64,000 bases of DNA, taken from NCBI GenBank assembly GCA_021018995.1, contig CM037596.1, forward strand, positions 68,923,367 to 68,987,366, in the 5' to 3' direction. The position numbers and the translations under genes were made by a program. Of this stretch, positions 22,699-31,865 are shown piece after piece (the stretch's first letter is position 1; each line of letters begins with the position of its first letter). The stretch comes from Chloranthus sessilifolius. Its lineage: Eukaryota; Streptophyta; Magnoliopsida; Chloranthales; Chloranthaceae. The notes beneath the pieces were generated by a model. That model ran no database searches and was not told where the DNA came from. It was given only the letters and a program-made list of their open reading frames with translations.

Positions 22699-22784
22699 AG
22701 TGAAGATGGAGACATCATTGATAGTGTTGATTTCTATAAACAACCTGCTTTTGGTAATCCTTTGCTCAGAATCACACAATCCAG
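22699..22784 (+). pseudogene. Captured exon of a neprosin-type (DUF239) protein gene
   Basis: Bounded by TGTTACAG on the left and CCAG|GTTATT on the right. It reads [20 protein letters not shown], then LL, and after a one-base deletion NHTIQ. This matches the neprosin activation-peptide domain of plant DUF239 proteins ([29 protein letters not shown] pattern) as I remember it. The single-base loss in CTCAGAATCAC shifts the frame. Both splice sites are kept, so genomic DNA rather than cDNA was captured. The neighbouring downstream exon is from a different gene (FEN1). Confidence 0.75.
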
Positions 22785-22959
22785 GTTATTTTTTAAACAT
22801 TCTTTTCTCTTTGGTTTTATTGTATGATATATGATCATCTGCCCCTGTGTATATTGGTGCAGTGTTGGGTAATAACTGATTTCTCTAGTTATGTTGGGTA
22901 ATAACCGATATTTAACTGCCGATAACAAAATTGTATATTGATATGTATTTTTTGAACAG

Positions 22960-23169
22960 GCCATAGAAAAGATCAAAGCAACAAAGAACAAATCATCTCA
23001 AGGCCAGTGAGTGGTATTGTGTAAATAGGCAATCTTTTGATGGGTATGTAAATTAGAATGAAAGATTTAGAGTTTATCTTGTATTGATTTTGGTGTCATT
23101 TTTGTTATATACAGATTAGAATCGTTCTTTAAGCCAGCTGTGAGTGCATCAGTACCCATTAAACGAAAG
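22960..23169 (+). pseudogene. FEN1: Captured FEN1 C-terminal exons with intron
   Basis: Two exons of flap endonuclease 1, the nuclease that trims Okazaki-fragment flaps. Exon A, 22960-23006, follows an ACAG acceptor and reads AIEKIKATKNKSSQG. The intron is 23007-23114 (GTGAGT...TACAG). Exon B, 23115-23169, reads LESFFKPAVSASVPIKRK and ends at a GTATAT donor. Together these are the C-terminal region including the PCNA-binding PIP-like box (Q-x-x-L-E-S-F-F); plant FEN1 has SQGRLESFFKP, here R is Q across the junction. The phases match across the intron. The nuclease domains are absent. It is a fragment captured as genomic DNA. Confidence 0.85.
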
Positions 23170-24582
23170 GTATATGCTTCAAATCAGACATAGTTTATAT
23201 ACTAATTTGTTACTACGATCATTGTTATGATACTCTGAAAGCCTGTGAGAAATTTAGACTGCGAAGCTTTGTGCCAACCAAATTTGAGGGAACTCATACC
23301 TATTTCTGCTGATGGATTAATTAAAGTCTATGGAATTTACTTAAAATGGAGCGAGTATATATATTAGATATTTGGAGTTATGTGTGTTTACCTTTTCAAA
23401 ATTTGAAGGTCAAACTTTAATTTGTATGTGGTCAGTTTAATTTGTATGTGGTCATTCTCTGTTTTACGGTATCGATTTTTTTGGTCAGCAGATTCACTTG
23501 CTCGAAACAGTTATCTACAGTTGTACACAAAAAAGGATTGTTAAAAATATAAAGAGGCTCACTAGCACTGATTGAATGCCCCCGGGTGAAGAAATAAGCC
23601 ACAAACCTCTTATACTTTGGTATTTATTAGAACAATCATATGATACTGTATTTCTTTAAGAACAGAGACCAAATTGGTAAGTGTGACAAATTCAGTTTTT
23701 ATGCACAAACAGAACAAAAATGTTCAAACGATAAGCCTATAGAAAACTATGTAAGGTTCACTCTTGAATCCAGTTTAGAAAACAAGAAACAATAAAGTGA
23801 ATACATTGCTTGTCAGAAACAATAAAGAACATGAACAAGATACCCCATATCCTTGGGGAGTCCAGTTCTTCAAATTGTAATTCTGAACTAAAGAAGTGTC
23901 AAGAAATTTGGCAAATTGCTTCCAATCAGCCAAAAGAAAAGTAAATGCATGGTAGAAACTAGATACTATTAATGTTGAGGTGCATAATGGAGAAGCTTGG
24001 AATAGCATCAAAATCTGAAGTTTCATTGATGCATTTATAAGTGAACTTGGGGGAAAATTTATGTTGGAGAAATAGAGGCTCATACATTACTGAATACTAA
24101 GTCATAGGACTTACTAAGTAATATGGAAATTGGACCAGATCGGTAGTGTTCCGCATTTCATAACCATGTCAGCATTGTGGTTAAAGTCTTACAATTTAAT
24201 ATTTGATCTTACAACTAGAGTCGAATTCCACTGCTTGCAATTCAAATCTTACACTTAAATCCTTTGAAATCTTACAATTTGTGGATGTATCCTAGGATCT
24301 AGATTGGAATCATACAGTGCCAACCAAATCTCCCCTAAAACTTGATCCTTTTTTTCTTTTCGTTTTCAGAATTTATGGAGGCTTAAAACCCAAATGGCAG
24401 ATCCCTTCCCATTATTTAACCATTTGGATAGAAATATTGGAGTTAAAGGTTGTTTCAAAACTCTAAATGCTCGAAGAAAGAAATTGCAAGAGCTATACTT
24501 AGCTACTGAATGAATTTTAGGTATCTGTCAACACATTTTCACATTGAAGGAGGAATCTGTCGCTATATCACCTTCCTATATC
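23170..24582. other. Stretch without a named gene; one coding-like tail
   Basis: Mostly AT-rich. At 24361-24511 one frame reads WRLKTQMADPFPLFNHLDRN and on to LQELYLATE-stop, which looks like a protein C-terminus after an exon acceptor (TTTTCAG at 24364), but I cannot name it. GTCAGTTTAATTTGTATGTGGTCA is part of a short direct duplication near 23420-23455. Confidence 0.35.
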
Positions 24583-24610
24583 TTCAATTCAATTCAATTC
24601 AATTCAATTC
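24583..24610 (+). repeat. (ATTCA)n microsatellite within a 54-bp duplication
   Basis: About five ATTCA units, flanked by two copies of TATCACCTTCCTATATCTT (about 24565 and 24621), just upstream of the NAC start codon. Confidence 0.8.
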
Positions 24611-24650
24611 TCTAGTCATCTATCACCTTCCTATATCTTTAAAAGCATAT

Positions 24651-24785
24651 ATGGGTCTAAGAGACATAGAGGCCAAGCTACCACCAGGGTTTAGGTTCTA
24701 CCCTAGTGATCAGGAGTTGGTGTGCTATTATCTCTACAAAAAGATTGCTAATGAGACAGCTTCTTGGGGAACTATGGTGGAGATT
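24651..24785 (+). pseudogene. Captured NAC transcription-factor first exon (N-terminal fragment)
   Basis: Starts ATG at 24651 and reads MGLRDIEAKLPPGFRFYPSD, then QELVCYYLYKKIANE and GTMVEI: NAC subdomains A and B, the start of the DNA-binding/dimerisation domain. The MGLRDI start is typical of the NAC021/NAC022-like group. Homology stops at about residue 45, and a stop follows at 24801. Subdomains C-E and the activation region are missing, so no DNA-binding protein results. It sits 170 bp upstream of the first TnpA-like exon, on the same strand. Whether the 5' end includes a captured promoter is unknown. Confidence 0.88.
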
Positions 24786-24957
24786 TACCTCTATATATAT
24801 TGATAAGCTTTCCAAAAATTAGTATTGGGTGTAAAATAAACATCTAATCTGTTTTTAAAATGTTTGACTCGGCCTTTTAGTTCCGCTTTATATGTTGCTT
24901 TTTAGTATTGGGTGTAAAATGTTTTAACCTAATTTGCTTTTTATGTTGCTTTCAGAT

Positions 24958-26316
24958 ATGGATCAAAATCAGCCATCACAAAAAAAAGTACGAGGGAAAA
25001 CTTTATGTGCTGATTTGCATAGAAATATACCAAAGCACCGTCTCCCACTTGTTTTCAATGATCGGGGTCAACCAGTAGGAGGCGAGGATGTGAAATTTAT
25101 TAGCTACCTTGGAGTCTTATCAAGAGATGGGTCTTTTTTACCCATCGATTGCCCTTCATGGGACGCTGTGGACCCTATAGATAAAGAAAAGGTTTGGGAC
25201 GCTGCTAAGGTAAATATAATTAATTATTTCTTATTGAGAATATATGCATTTCAAATTATTTATCATTGATAATTTCTTTTCAGATCGCGAGTTCTCTTTG
25301 AAATTCCCGAAGACGACAAAGTAAGAACTTGGTTCATGCAATCAGTAGGAAGAAAGTGGAAGGAACACCGCTGCGATCTAAAAAGAAGATATTTTACTAA
25401 GCCCCTCCCTAAAGGAGTAGATCCATCCTCTCTGAACCCGCTAGGGGTTGACGGGAGACAATGGTTGAATTTAGTCGGTAGGGATGGGCATTGGCAAAAC
25501 TCTAAAACAAAGGTAGGATGACGGTTCTCAACATATTAAATTTTTATACATTCAAACTTATTATAAATGTATATAATAGAAATTAATTTTTTTCCAGAAA
25601 ATGGTTGAAATAAATAAAGTCAACCGAGAAAAAAAGACGATGCATCATACAACAGGGCGGAAAAGTTTCCCTTCAATTATTGCATCAGAAGTAAGTGAAT
25701 TTATATTATTTTCTGATTAATCGTACTTTGTATATTTTATAATTATTATATACTTTCTTCTTCATCTTATTATATGAAATCATATTAATATCTGTGTTTA
25801 TTTTTTAATTTTACAGACTTCAGAGGATGGTGTAGAACCTAGTCGCGCCAATATATTCAAAATTGCATATACGCACAAGGATGGTACACCATCAAATAGT
25901 GTGGTCGCGGATGCATTGGTAAAATTTATAATAATTTTTAATTACAGGTCATGTTTTATTTCTTAAAATAAAATATATTATTAATTATTACAGGAGAAAA
26001 TAAATAGACAACAAGAGAAACAACTAGAGGGATCCAAAGACCCCCCCGGTCGTGAAGATGTCCTCTCTCAGGTTTTTGGAGAGGATCGACCTGGTCGATG
26101 TCGCATCCTTGGAGTGGGACCAACTCCATCACGAGAATGGGGGGGCAAATCCAACCGTCAAATGTCAAAACAAGGGGAGATGGCTTGTTTGAGGAGCAAG
26201 ATAGCAGAATTGGAAGAAAAAGAGAAAGAAAGAAATAGAGAAATGCAAGAAAGAATTAGAGAGATGCAGGAAAGAGACATAGAAAGAGATAGAAAGATGA
26301 AAGAAAGCGATGCATA
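24958..26316 (+). CDS. TnpA-like protein (Transposase_24 / Ptta-En/Spm family), five exons
   Basis: The second CACTA protein, thought to bind subterminal repeats and assist transposition. Proposed exons are 24958-25209, 25285-25512, 25599-25690, 25817-25918 and 25994-26316, each bounded by AG and GT, with TTTCAG just upstream of the first ATG. Recognisable parts: FNDRGQPVG and SYLGVLSRDG (N-terminal), FEIPEDDKVRTWFMQSVGRKW, NREKKTMHHTTGRKSF, VFGEDRPGRCRILGVGPTPS, and a C-terminal coiled coil rich in EKEKERNREMQERI. The order matches plant Transposase_24 proteins. No stop falls inside the exons as drawn, though phases were only checked by eye. The start could be further upstream if exon 1 is longer. 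Confidence 0.75.
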
Positions 26317-26731
26317 AGCACGATGGCGAATAGAAGAATTGAAGAGAATGTTCCTCGCTTTACAAAGATAGATATCGAAGGTAATTGATTTACCTTTTTT
26401 ATATGTTCTTTCTTCAATAGTAGTTTAATAGCATTCTTCTTTGATTTATGGCTATGGTGTCCTTGCTTGCATTATAGTAGCGAAGATAGTGAATGCAGTG
26501 CCCCTTTACGTCATAAATGTTTAAGAATTTTGTTTTTGTTTAAGAACTCTACTTTTTCGTTGGGATTGGTTCTTGTTTGTATAATTCTTATTCCATATTC
26601 CATCAAACTCCTATTTCGTAGCTGCTGCACAACTCTATATTTATTTTAAAAATACGATGGCTGAATTGATTAGGTGATTATATTTATTTTAAAAGAGTTA
26701 TAGTAAAAAAATTTCCACTCGTGAAATATTG
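26317..26731. other. 3' region after TnpA-like gene
   Basis: No domain. T-rich non-coding sequence, likely the gene's 3' untranslated region and spacer up to the MITE. Confidence 0.4.
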
Positions 26732-26739
26732 AGGTGTAG

Positions 26740-27018
26740 CAAGGTATAAAAAAGTGGCTGATACCGATATATATCAGCGATGCGTATTGATTTTTTGGCA
26801 AACCGATACGTAGCGATTCGATACGTATTGGTATCCCAACTTGGGTATCGAATACTGTATCGGCCGATAGGGGCCCGCATCGGCCGATACGTCTCGGTTT
26901 CGGCTGAGACGTGGCTTTTCCTTTTTCTTTTAAAAAAAAAGGGCCGATATGTATCGGCGGAGTCGTATCGGTCCTCCATTGACCGATACCCAATGCCGAT
27001 TTCGATTTTAATACCTTG
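26740..27018. mobile_element. MITE built of GATACGTATCGG-like words (hAT type)
   Basis: A 279 bp element with inverted ends CAAGGTAT(A/T)AAAA and flanking 8-mers AGGTGTAG (26732-26739) and AGGTGTAC (27019-27026), a 7-of-8 target duplication that fits hAT elements. The interior is almost wholly made of short palindromic CCGATACGTATCGG-type words in both orientations. No coding capacity. Confidence 0.7.
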
Positions 27019-27026
27019 AGGTGTAC

Positions 27027-27725
27027 AATGGCTCAACTTTAAGGTCACAAGTTCAAACCCAGCCCATATATGTGAATATTTTAGCTTAAAGGCAGCACCA
27101 TTCATCAAATAAGAGTTTTTTTTGTCCAAACTAGCCCTAAGGGATGCACACACCATAAAAGACCCAAGAATTCTTCATTAATTGGATCTATTGGACAGAT
27201 ATAAATATAGCCAGTGAAAGAAGGCAGTGGGATAAGAGAAGAAGCTAACAAACAATTGATGACCAGCAAGATAACAGTGCATTATTTTGAATGACTATGA
27301 CAAATACCTACAATTTTTTCAGTCAATCAGAATATGATTACTTGTCATTTTGTATAACTTTGCACTTCAAGGTTGGGGATCCACTGCAAGCACTCTTATT
27401 TTCTTGATCAGTACAGAGATGTATTAAATCGCCAGGGTGTTCCCACCAATTTCTTTGTAAGTTCTTCTCCCATCTTGTCACCTTCTTCTAACTTTGTTTC
27501 AGACATGTTTATTCCTTCCGATGAAGGTAACTAATGAAGCAATCTTGATTCTTCAAGAATGACCCAAATAGACTGATTATCATGTCAGTCAAATTATCCA
27601 TGCACCAACTTGCTATGATCATTCAATTATAAAACAAAAAATATTAACACTCTTAGTTATGGCTTCCAATATGGAAATTAGATTGGAAAGGTAAGTCATA
27701 GAACTCACAGACAGATATATTTCAG
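27027..27725. other. Stretch with an unassigned exon-like piece
   Basis: A reading at about 27388-27455 (YFLDQYRDVLNRQGVPTNFF) ends at a TTCTTTGTAAGTT donor and looks like an internal exon of some plant gene, but I do not recognise it. The rest is intron-like and AT-rich. Confidence 0.35.
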
Positions 27726-27996
27726 GGGCGGTTACAACTGTCATATGTGCAATTACTTCCCCGAGGAGGTTATGATGTTGCTCTAGGAACTCAAGCGATA
27801 TCCCTTCAGCTTAGTGAAGGAAGCTTCCTGACTGATTCAACGAGCCAGTTGACTTGATAGCTACAATTTGGAGGATATCTCTGTTGTTCCAAGCGAGGCT
27901 AACTCTGAGGGAGACAAACTTGCCAAAGAAAGGGCTTCAAGCAGTGATCTTCTTCTTGATTACCTGGTTAATTTTCTCGCTGCCTCAGGCCTTTGA
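27726..27996 (+). pseudogene. Captured C-terminal fragment of an unidentified host protein
   Basis: After a TTTCAG acceptor the reading GRLQLSYVQLLPRGGYDVAL continues to about 27848. After a stop and frame change it goes on as NLEDISVVPSEANSEGD, LAKERASSSD and LLLDYLVNFLAASGL to a stop at 27994-27996. The composition is that of real protein, not of shadow frames. I cannot name the gene. It is on the same strand as the other captured pieces. Confidence 0.45.
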
Positions 27997-28110
27997 TGGA
28001 CATGCACAAGCCTTCTCAAATGACATTCTGACTTGTATAGCACTGTTTGTAGTTATTTTTATTCAAATCTGTTAAAACCCTAATGGCTAAGCTAAATCTT
28101 TTACTAATGA

Positions 28111-28285
28111 TATATGCAGGCTGTGAAAGAGTGTTTTTACTTTTGATTAATCCTCTAGTTACTTATCCTTCCAGAGGATGCTTAGTACGATTTCAATGCT
28201 GCTCCATATGTTAGTAGACAGTCTATGTTGGAATACTGCATGATTTTAGTTCAGCCTGATAAAAAGTTTTGCTGTCGTCTTGCAG
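28111..28285. other. Intron-like spacer with exon-like traces
   Basis: A TTCCAG acceptor at about 28170 precedes a short reading (YDFNAAPYVSRQSMLEY) with a stop near its start; not assigned. The segment ends in CTTGCAG, the acceptor of the next captured exon. Confidence 0.3.
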
Positions 28286-28361
28286 AAGGAATCCCGTCAA
28301 TTGGAATGTCACCATTTGCCTGTGGATGGTCAACTTCTGAGAGAAATGTTAGAATCTCCAG
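28286..28361 (+). pseudogene. IPK: Captured exon of isopentenyl phosphate kinase
   Basis: After GTCGTCTTGCAG the reading is GIPSIGMSPFACGWSTSERN. Plant isopentenyl phosphate kinase (cytosolic amino-acid-kinase-fold enzyme that phosphorylates isopentenyl phosphate) has A-x-EGIPxIGMSPFSCGWSTxxR at this place, so the match is close. Only this exon start is present; similarity ends after about 25 residues and a stop follows. The acceptor plus exon start is partly duplicated at 28411-28441 (AGTCGTCTTGCAGAAGGAAC). Identification is by motif memory. Confidence 0.72.
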
Positions 28362-28964
28362 TCCAGATTGACTGTGATTTATTAGATTATATAATTGCAC
28401 CAACAATCACAGTCGTCTTGCAGAAGGAACCCCGCCAATCGTAATGACAGGCGAGTGGTGTATTTTGTGATCAGTGAATTTCACAGGTCATGTTTTCACG
28501 GAAAAGAGTCAAATTTTCTCTTTTTTTCCTTCAAAACATTAAAGCAAATTAGATCTCCAAGGTTAAGTTACTTTTATAAAGTTCATATAGGCCTAGTGCC
28601 CAACACCTACGATTGTGAATATAGTTCATAAAGAGAAATGTGAGTATTCACTATGTTATTATGTTTTATGGATGAATCATACTCTATATCCAATATTTTC
28701 TATTTTTTCATATTTTTGATGAATTTATTATCATTTTTTGTTGCTATGGCCATTGCATTGAACAACAGGAATTGAAAGTCCATTTTCCTGAGGCAAGAGA
28801 AGAGGTCAACGGGTCTTAATGAGGTCAACGGGTCTTAATGATTATATTTCAAGAAGATAATGCTTAGTCCTTTGCTTTGTGCACTTGTTACATCAATTGG
28901 TAAAATAAATGAGAAAAGTACCTAATCAGGACCCGTACCTGTGTTTGTGTTTTTGTGTGTGTGC

Positions 28965-28965
<1 letters not shown>
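28362..28965. other. No recognisable gene
   Basis: Contains the partial second copy of the IPK exon boundary (28411-28441) and a 21-bp tandem duplication (GAGGTCAACGGGTCTTAAT at about 28802 and 28821). Otherwise AT-rich with no gene seen. Confidence 0.45.
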
Positions 28966-29038
<73 letters not shown>

Positions 29039-29110
29039 GTGCCCAGCAAAAAAATATATAAAATTGTGCCCAACAAAAAAGGGCGCTAATAAACCCCCCC
29101 CCCCAAAAAA
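28966..29110. repeat. (TA)n microsatellite, short duplication and homopolymers
   Basis: 34 TA units (28966-29033), then AAAATTGTGCCCARCAAAAAA twice (about 29033 and 29058), then a C run of nine or more and a long A run. Confidence 0.95.
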
Positions 29111-29252
29111 AAAAAAATTTGTAAAAAAAAGGGCCTCTGACGGCCATTTGTAAGACATAGATATTAAAATATTTTTAAAACACCTATGCCATGCATGAGC
29201 CTCGGCGTGTATTATATAAAATTATATAAATTTTAAAAAAATTTAATAACCC

Positions 29253-29404
29253 TACGCCAACGGCATCCGCCGTCGGCGTAGATTCATGACTTACGCCGAC
29301 GGCTGAAAACCGTCGGTGGTTAGATTCCCCGACGAGAATAGTGCAAGCGGTGTGTCGGTATTTGGCGTAGATATTACGTCGTGATTACGTTTTTTTTTGT
29401 AGTA
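29253..29404. repeat. CACTA right subterminal repeats and terminus
   Basis: TACGCCAACGGC (29253-29264) pairs with GCCGTCGGCGTA (29269-29280). TACGCCGACGGC recurs at 29292-29303, with a partial partner CCGTCGGTGG after it. The terminus TTTTTTTTGTAGTA (to 29404) mirrors the left CACTACAAAAA except that the final G is A. Confidence 0.85.
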
Positions 29405-31502
29405 ACCCATGTTTCATAAATTTTCATACAAGACCCAAGTTGAAACTGCTTCATACAAGACCCAATCAGTTACTTGTTTCATCATTTCCTTGCCCCTACC
29501 CTCTATGATTAATTGAACGCCAATTCAGCAAGGGCTATTTTCGTTCTCATAAATTATACAATACAAAAGCTGTATAAATTATAACAAGTTTACTATGTTA
29601 TGCTTCTCTCAAATCTCCCTATGCTGCTATGCCTATGCATCTCTCCTCCGCCCTTTTTGACCCTTTTCCATGAAAATCTTTTTCTTCAATAACTTGTAAA
29701 ACAGAGAAAATACAAAAATTATAACTTGTAACTTGTGCTTAATGTAAATAATCAAACTCATCTCAAAAGGAACTCGTATTCCTTCATTCTCATCAACATC
29801 GACAACACCACTATAACTATGATGTATCCTATCTTGACCATAAATTAACATTTCTACCGTCTTTGGATGTAATAATATATCCCGCACAATTATGGAAAGA
29901 ACCGGGTATGTAGTTGAGTTAATTTTTCATCATGCTAAAATATCAAATTTTCGGTTTGAGATTCGTGTGGACTCTCTAAATACAAGTCTAATTCGGATTT
30001 GTTCGTAAACTGGCCGGACCTTTACGCTTACCCTTACTTTTAAATTGCCGCCACAATGACAAAACTTGAGGACAACCCTCATTGGTTGGAACACTTATAG
30101 GTAATTCACAATCATTGCCATCATCGTTGGAACCAAATATACTATTATATTCATTGAACATGATCGTCAAATCACCAAGTACATCCTTAAAATATTTATC
30201 ACCATCCTCTTCTTATAAAATATAAAAAATAAAGGCCGAAATACTCCATTTAAAATGAAGGATCTAAAATCACCACAATTGAGAGGAGTAAAGAAAACTT
30301 TTTCCAATATTTATCAAATTTATCTAGCATTAGCTTAGTCATATTATGAGCCCACACAATCTCTTCGCACACCATTTGTTTTTTAGGTTGTATATAAATC
30401 TTGATTACTTGAAAAAATAAAGGAACAATTGGATAATTAGTACCGGAAAAAATATTTGTAGCTTTGTAAAAAAATTTCAAATAATAAAAAAGGGCTTCGG
30501 CATTAACCCAATCTTCAACCGATGGCGCCGATTGATAGTTCGAATTGCAACCTTTTAACCGAGAGAACTCATCTTTAAATGTGGCTAGCATTTGCCTTGA
30601 CCCAAATATTAAAAATTTTGTTGGAGGGATGGTAATAATTTAATATACTTAATGCTCTCCCTAATATTTGAAATTGTATCTTTAATGGCTTTCAACTCAT
30701 TTTGCGTAATCAATTTGAGAAGATGAAATAACCTATCACCAATTGGAAGGAAGCTCCTAGTAAGATGTTCTCTTAAAGATATAACCATAACACGATTGTT
30801 TGATGCATTATCTAATGTTATAAAAGAATTTTTATGCTTTATTTTTCATCAATGATACATCATAAAATATGATAAAAAAGAACTTGACCCATGTGACGAC
30901 AAGGGATCAAAGGGAAGTTAATCACACGACTTTACAAGTTTCAACTCTCATCAATGAAATGGGCAGTTAGACACATATACCCAAGTTGTTGATTTGAAGT
31001 TCAAAAATCTCTAAGTGAAGCTAATCCTTCTTAGTATTTCTTGAAATAAGTTATATAATTTTACTCTACCTTTTTTGTAGACATAAAAAATTACAACAGC
31101 CATTTTATGTTTGGGTTGTAGACCTTTACACAAGTCAATAAACTCTACGTGACTAACAAATTTAAATGATAATTCATGCAAAATTATCATTCGAGCAACT
31201 AGGTCGTAACATTTACTTTGCTCAAACTTATAGTTACCAACTCCTCCTTTTCCCTCCACACATAACCGTTGTTGTTTACTTTCATTGTTAGCTCATTTTA
31301 TTTTTGGATAAGTTATTTCTCCATGTCTTTTTAAATGGCTAGTTCCATTAGCCCCACTATCAGCGCCAAAGCCAAATAGGGCCTTACAAGGCTTGCATCC
31401 GGCTTTGAGGACTCCCTCAACTGTCACTTCCTTAAAATAGTTTCAGGAACTAGATGTCCATTTCATTTTTTTTTTATGTTCATTGGGGTTTACAATAGAG
31501 GG
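29405..31502 (-). mobile_element. hAT element, right part (transposase side)
   Basis: Continuation of the element whose left part is 13600-14166, separated by the CACTA. It holds the minus-strand transposase relic. No hAT terminus is seen on the right; the element is cut at 31503 by a Tekay-type LTR in minus orientation. Confidence 0.7.
29790..31450 (-). pseudogene. hAT transposase (RICESLEEPER-like), broken
   Basis: Read on the minus strand. A BED-type zinc finger end (CKPCKALFGFGADSGANGTS then HLKRH) lies at about 31410-31330. Then YDLVARMIILHELSFKFVSH at about 31200-31140, the central SVEDWVNAEALFYYLKFFY and SGTNYPIVPLFFQVIKI at about 30520-30400 with MLDKFDKYWKK...ILDPSF to 30250 (DUF4413-like), a linker with WRQFKSK near 30050, and the end of the hATC dimerisation domain (LLHPKTVEMLIYGQDRI) near 29875-29820. 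Several stops and frameshifts occur, so the protein is not made whole. The family is the zinc-finger BED / RICESLEEPER group common in plants. Confidence 0.82.
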
Positions 31503-31865
31503 TGTGGCAATCTGAATTTTTCTAACACGATTTTCTGAGAGATATTTTTTTTATTTTTCTTTTTGACCAACTGGGAAAACCCGGCCCGTCGGCTCGCAGA
31601 TCATGATTCGAATACAGAATTCTTGGCACATCCACACTAAATGCGAAAATCAAAGCAAAGATACATATGGCATAGTTAAATTTTTTTATTTCCATATAAA
31701 ACATATAAACAATGGAGACAAAAATAATCCACCGGTGATGGCCGATCATCACCTAAACAGTGGTATACAAAATATATATATACAAAACTAATTCTACCAT
31801 TGTACCCAAAACCTTATGAACATACCAAGTGCTAAACCAAACTCTCACAATACCAAATCTGAATC
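31503..31865 (-). repeat. Minus-strand Tekay-type LTR, first part
   Basis: Begins TGTGGCAATCTGAATTTTT, which is the inverted form of a Tekay LTR end (compare the inverted end of the LTR at 7930, TGTGACGATCCGACTTTT). It contains the inverted GATGATCGGCCATCACCGG (31737-31755), similar to 7751-7769. It is interrupted at 31866 by the Athila element and resumes at about 46748. Confidence 0.7.

Larger units (their letters stand above)
14167..29404 (+). mobile_element. CACTA (EnSpm) transposon carrying host gene fragments
   Basis: A 15.2 kb element. The left end is CACTACAAAAATT (14167); the right end, inverted, is (T)ACTACAAAAAAA, one base short of the perfect CACTACAAAAA. Subterminal TACGCCGACGGC words occur at both ends, some as hairpins. 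It encodes a TNP2-type transposase and a Transposase_24 (TnpA-like) protein, both on the plus strand. At least seven short host-gene fragments lie between and around them, all plus-strand. It splits a hAT element. A clean 3-bp target duplication is not evident (TAG on the left, ACC on the right). Confidence 0.85.

Noticed and set aside
24510..24803. NAC protein starting at the upstream ATG 24510
   Set aside because: The extra 47 residues come from simple repeat and non-coding sequence; NAC proteins of this type start MGLRDI, at 24651.
27027..27065. Box-B-like AAGTTCAAACCC suggesting another SINE
   Set aside because: No box A at the right distance and no defined end.
28888..29158. Several ORFs on both strands rich in Tyr-Ile
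   Set aside because: They are translations of the (TA)n microsatellite and its flanks.
31522..31752. Minus-strand ORF of 76 codons
   Set aside because: Lies in a Tekay-type LTR; the similar ORF at 7695 lies in the related LTR and reflects shared non-coding sequence.
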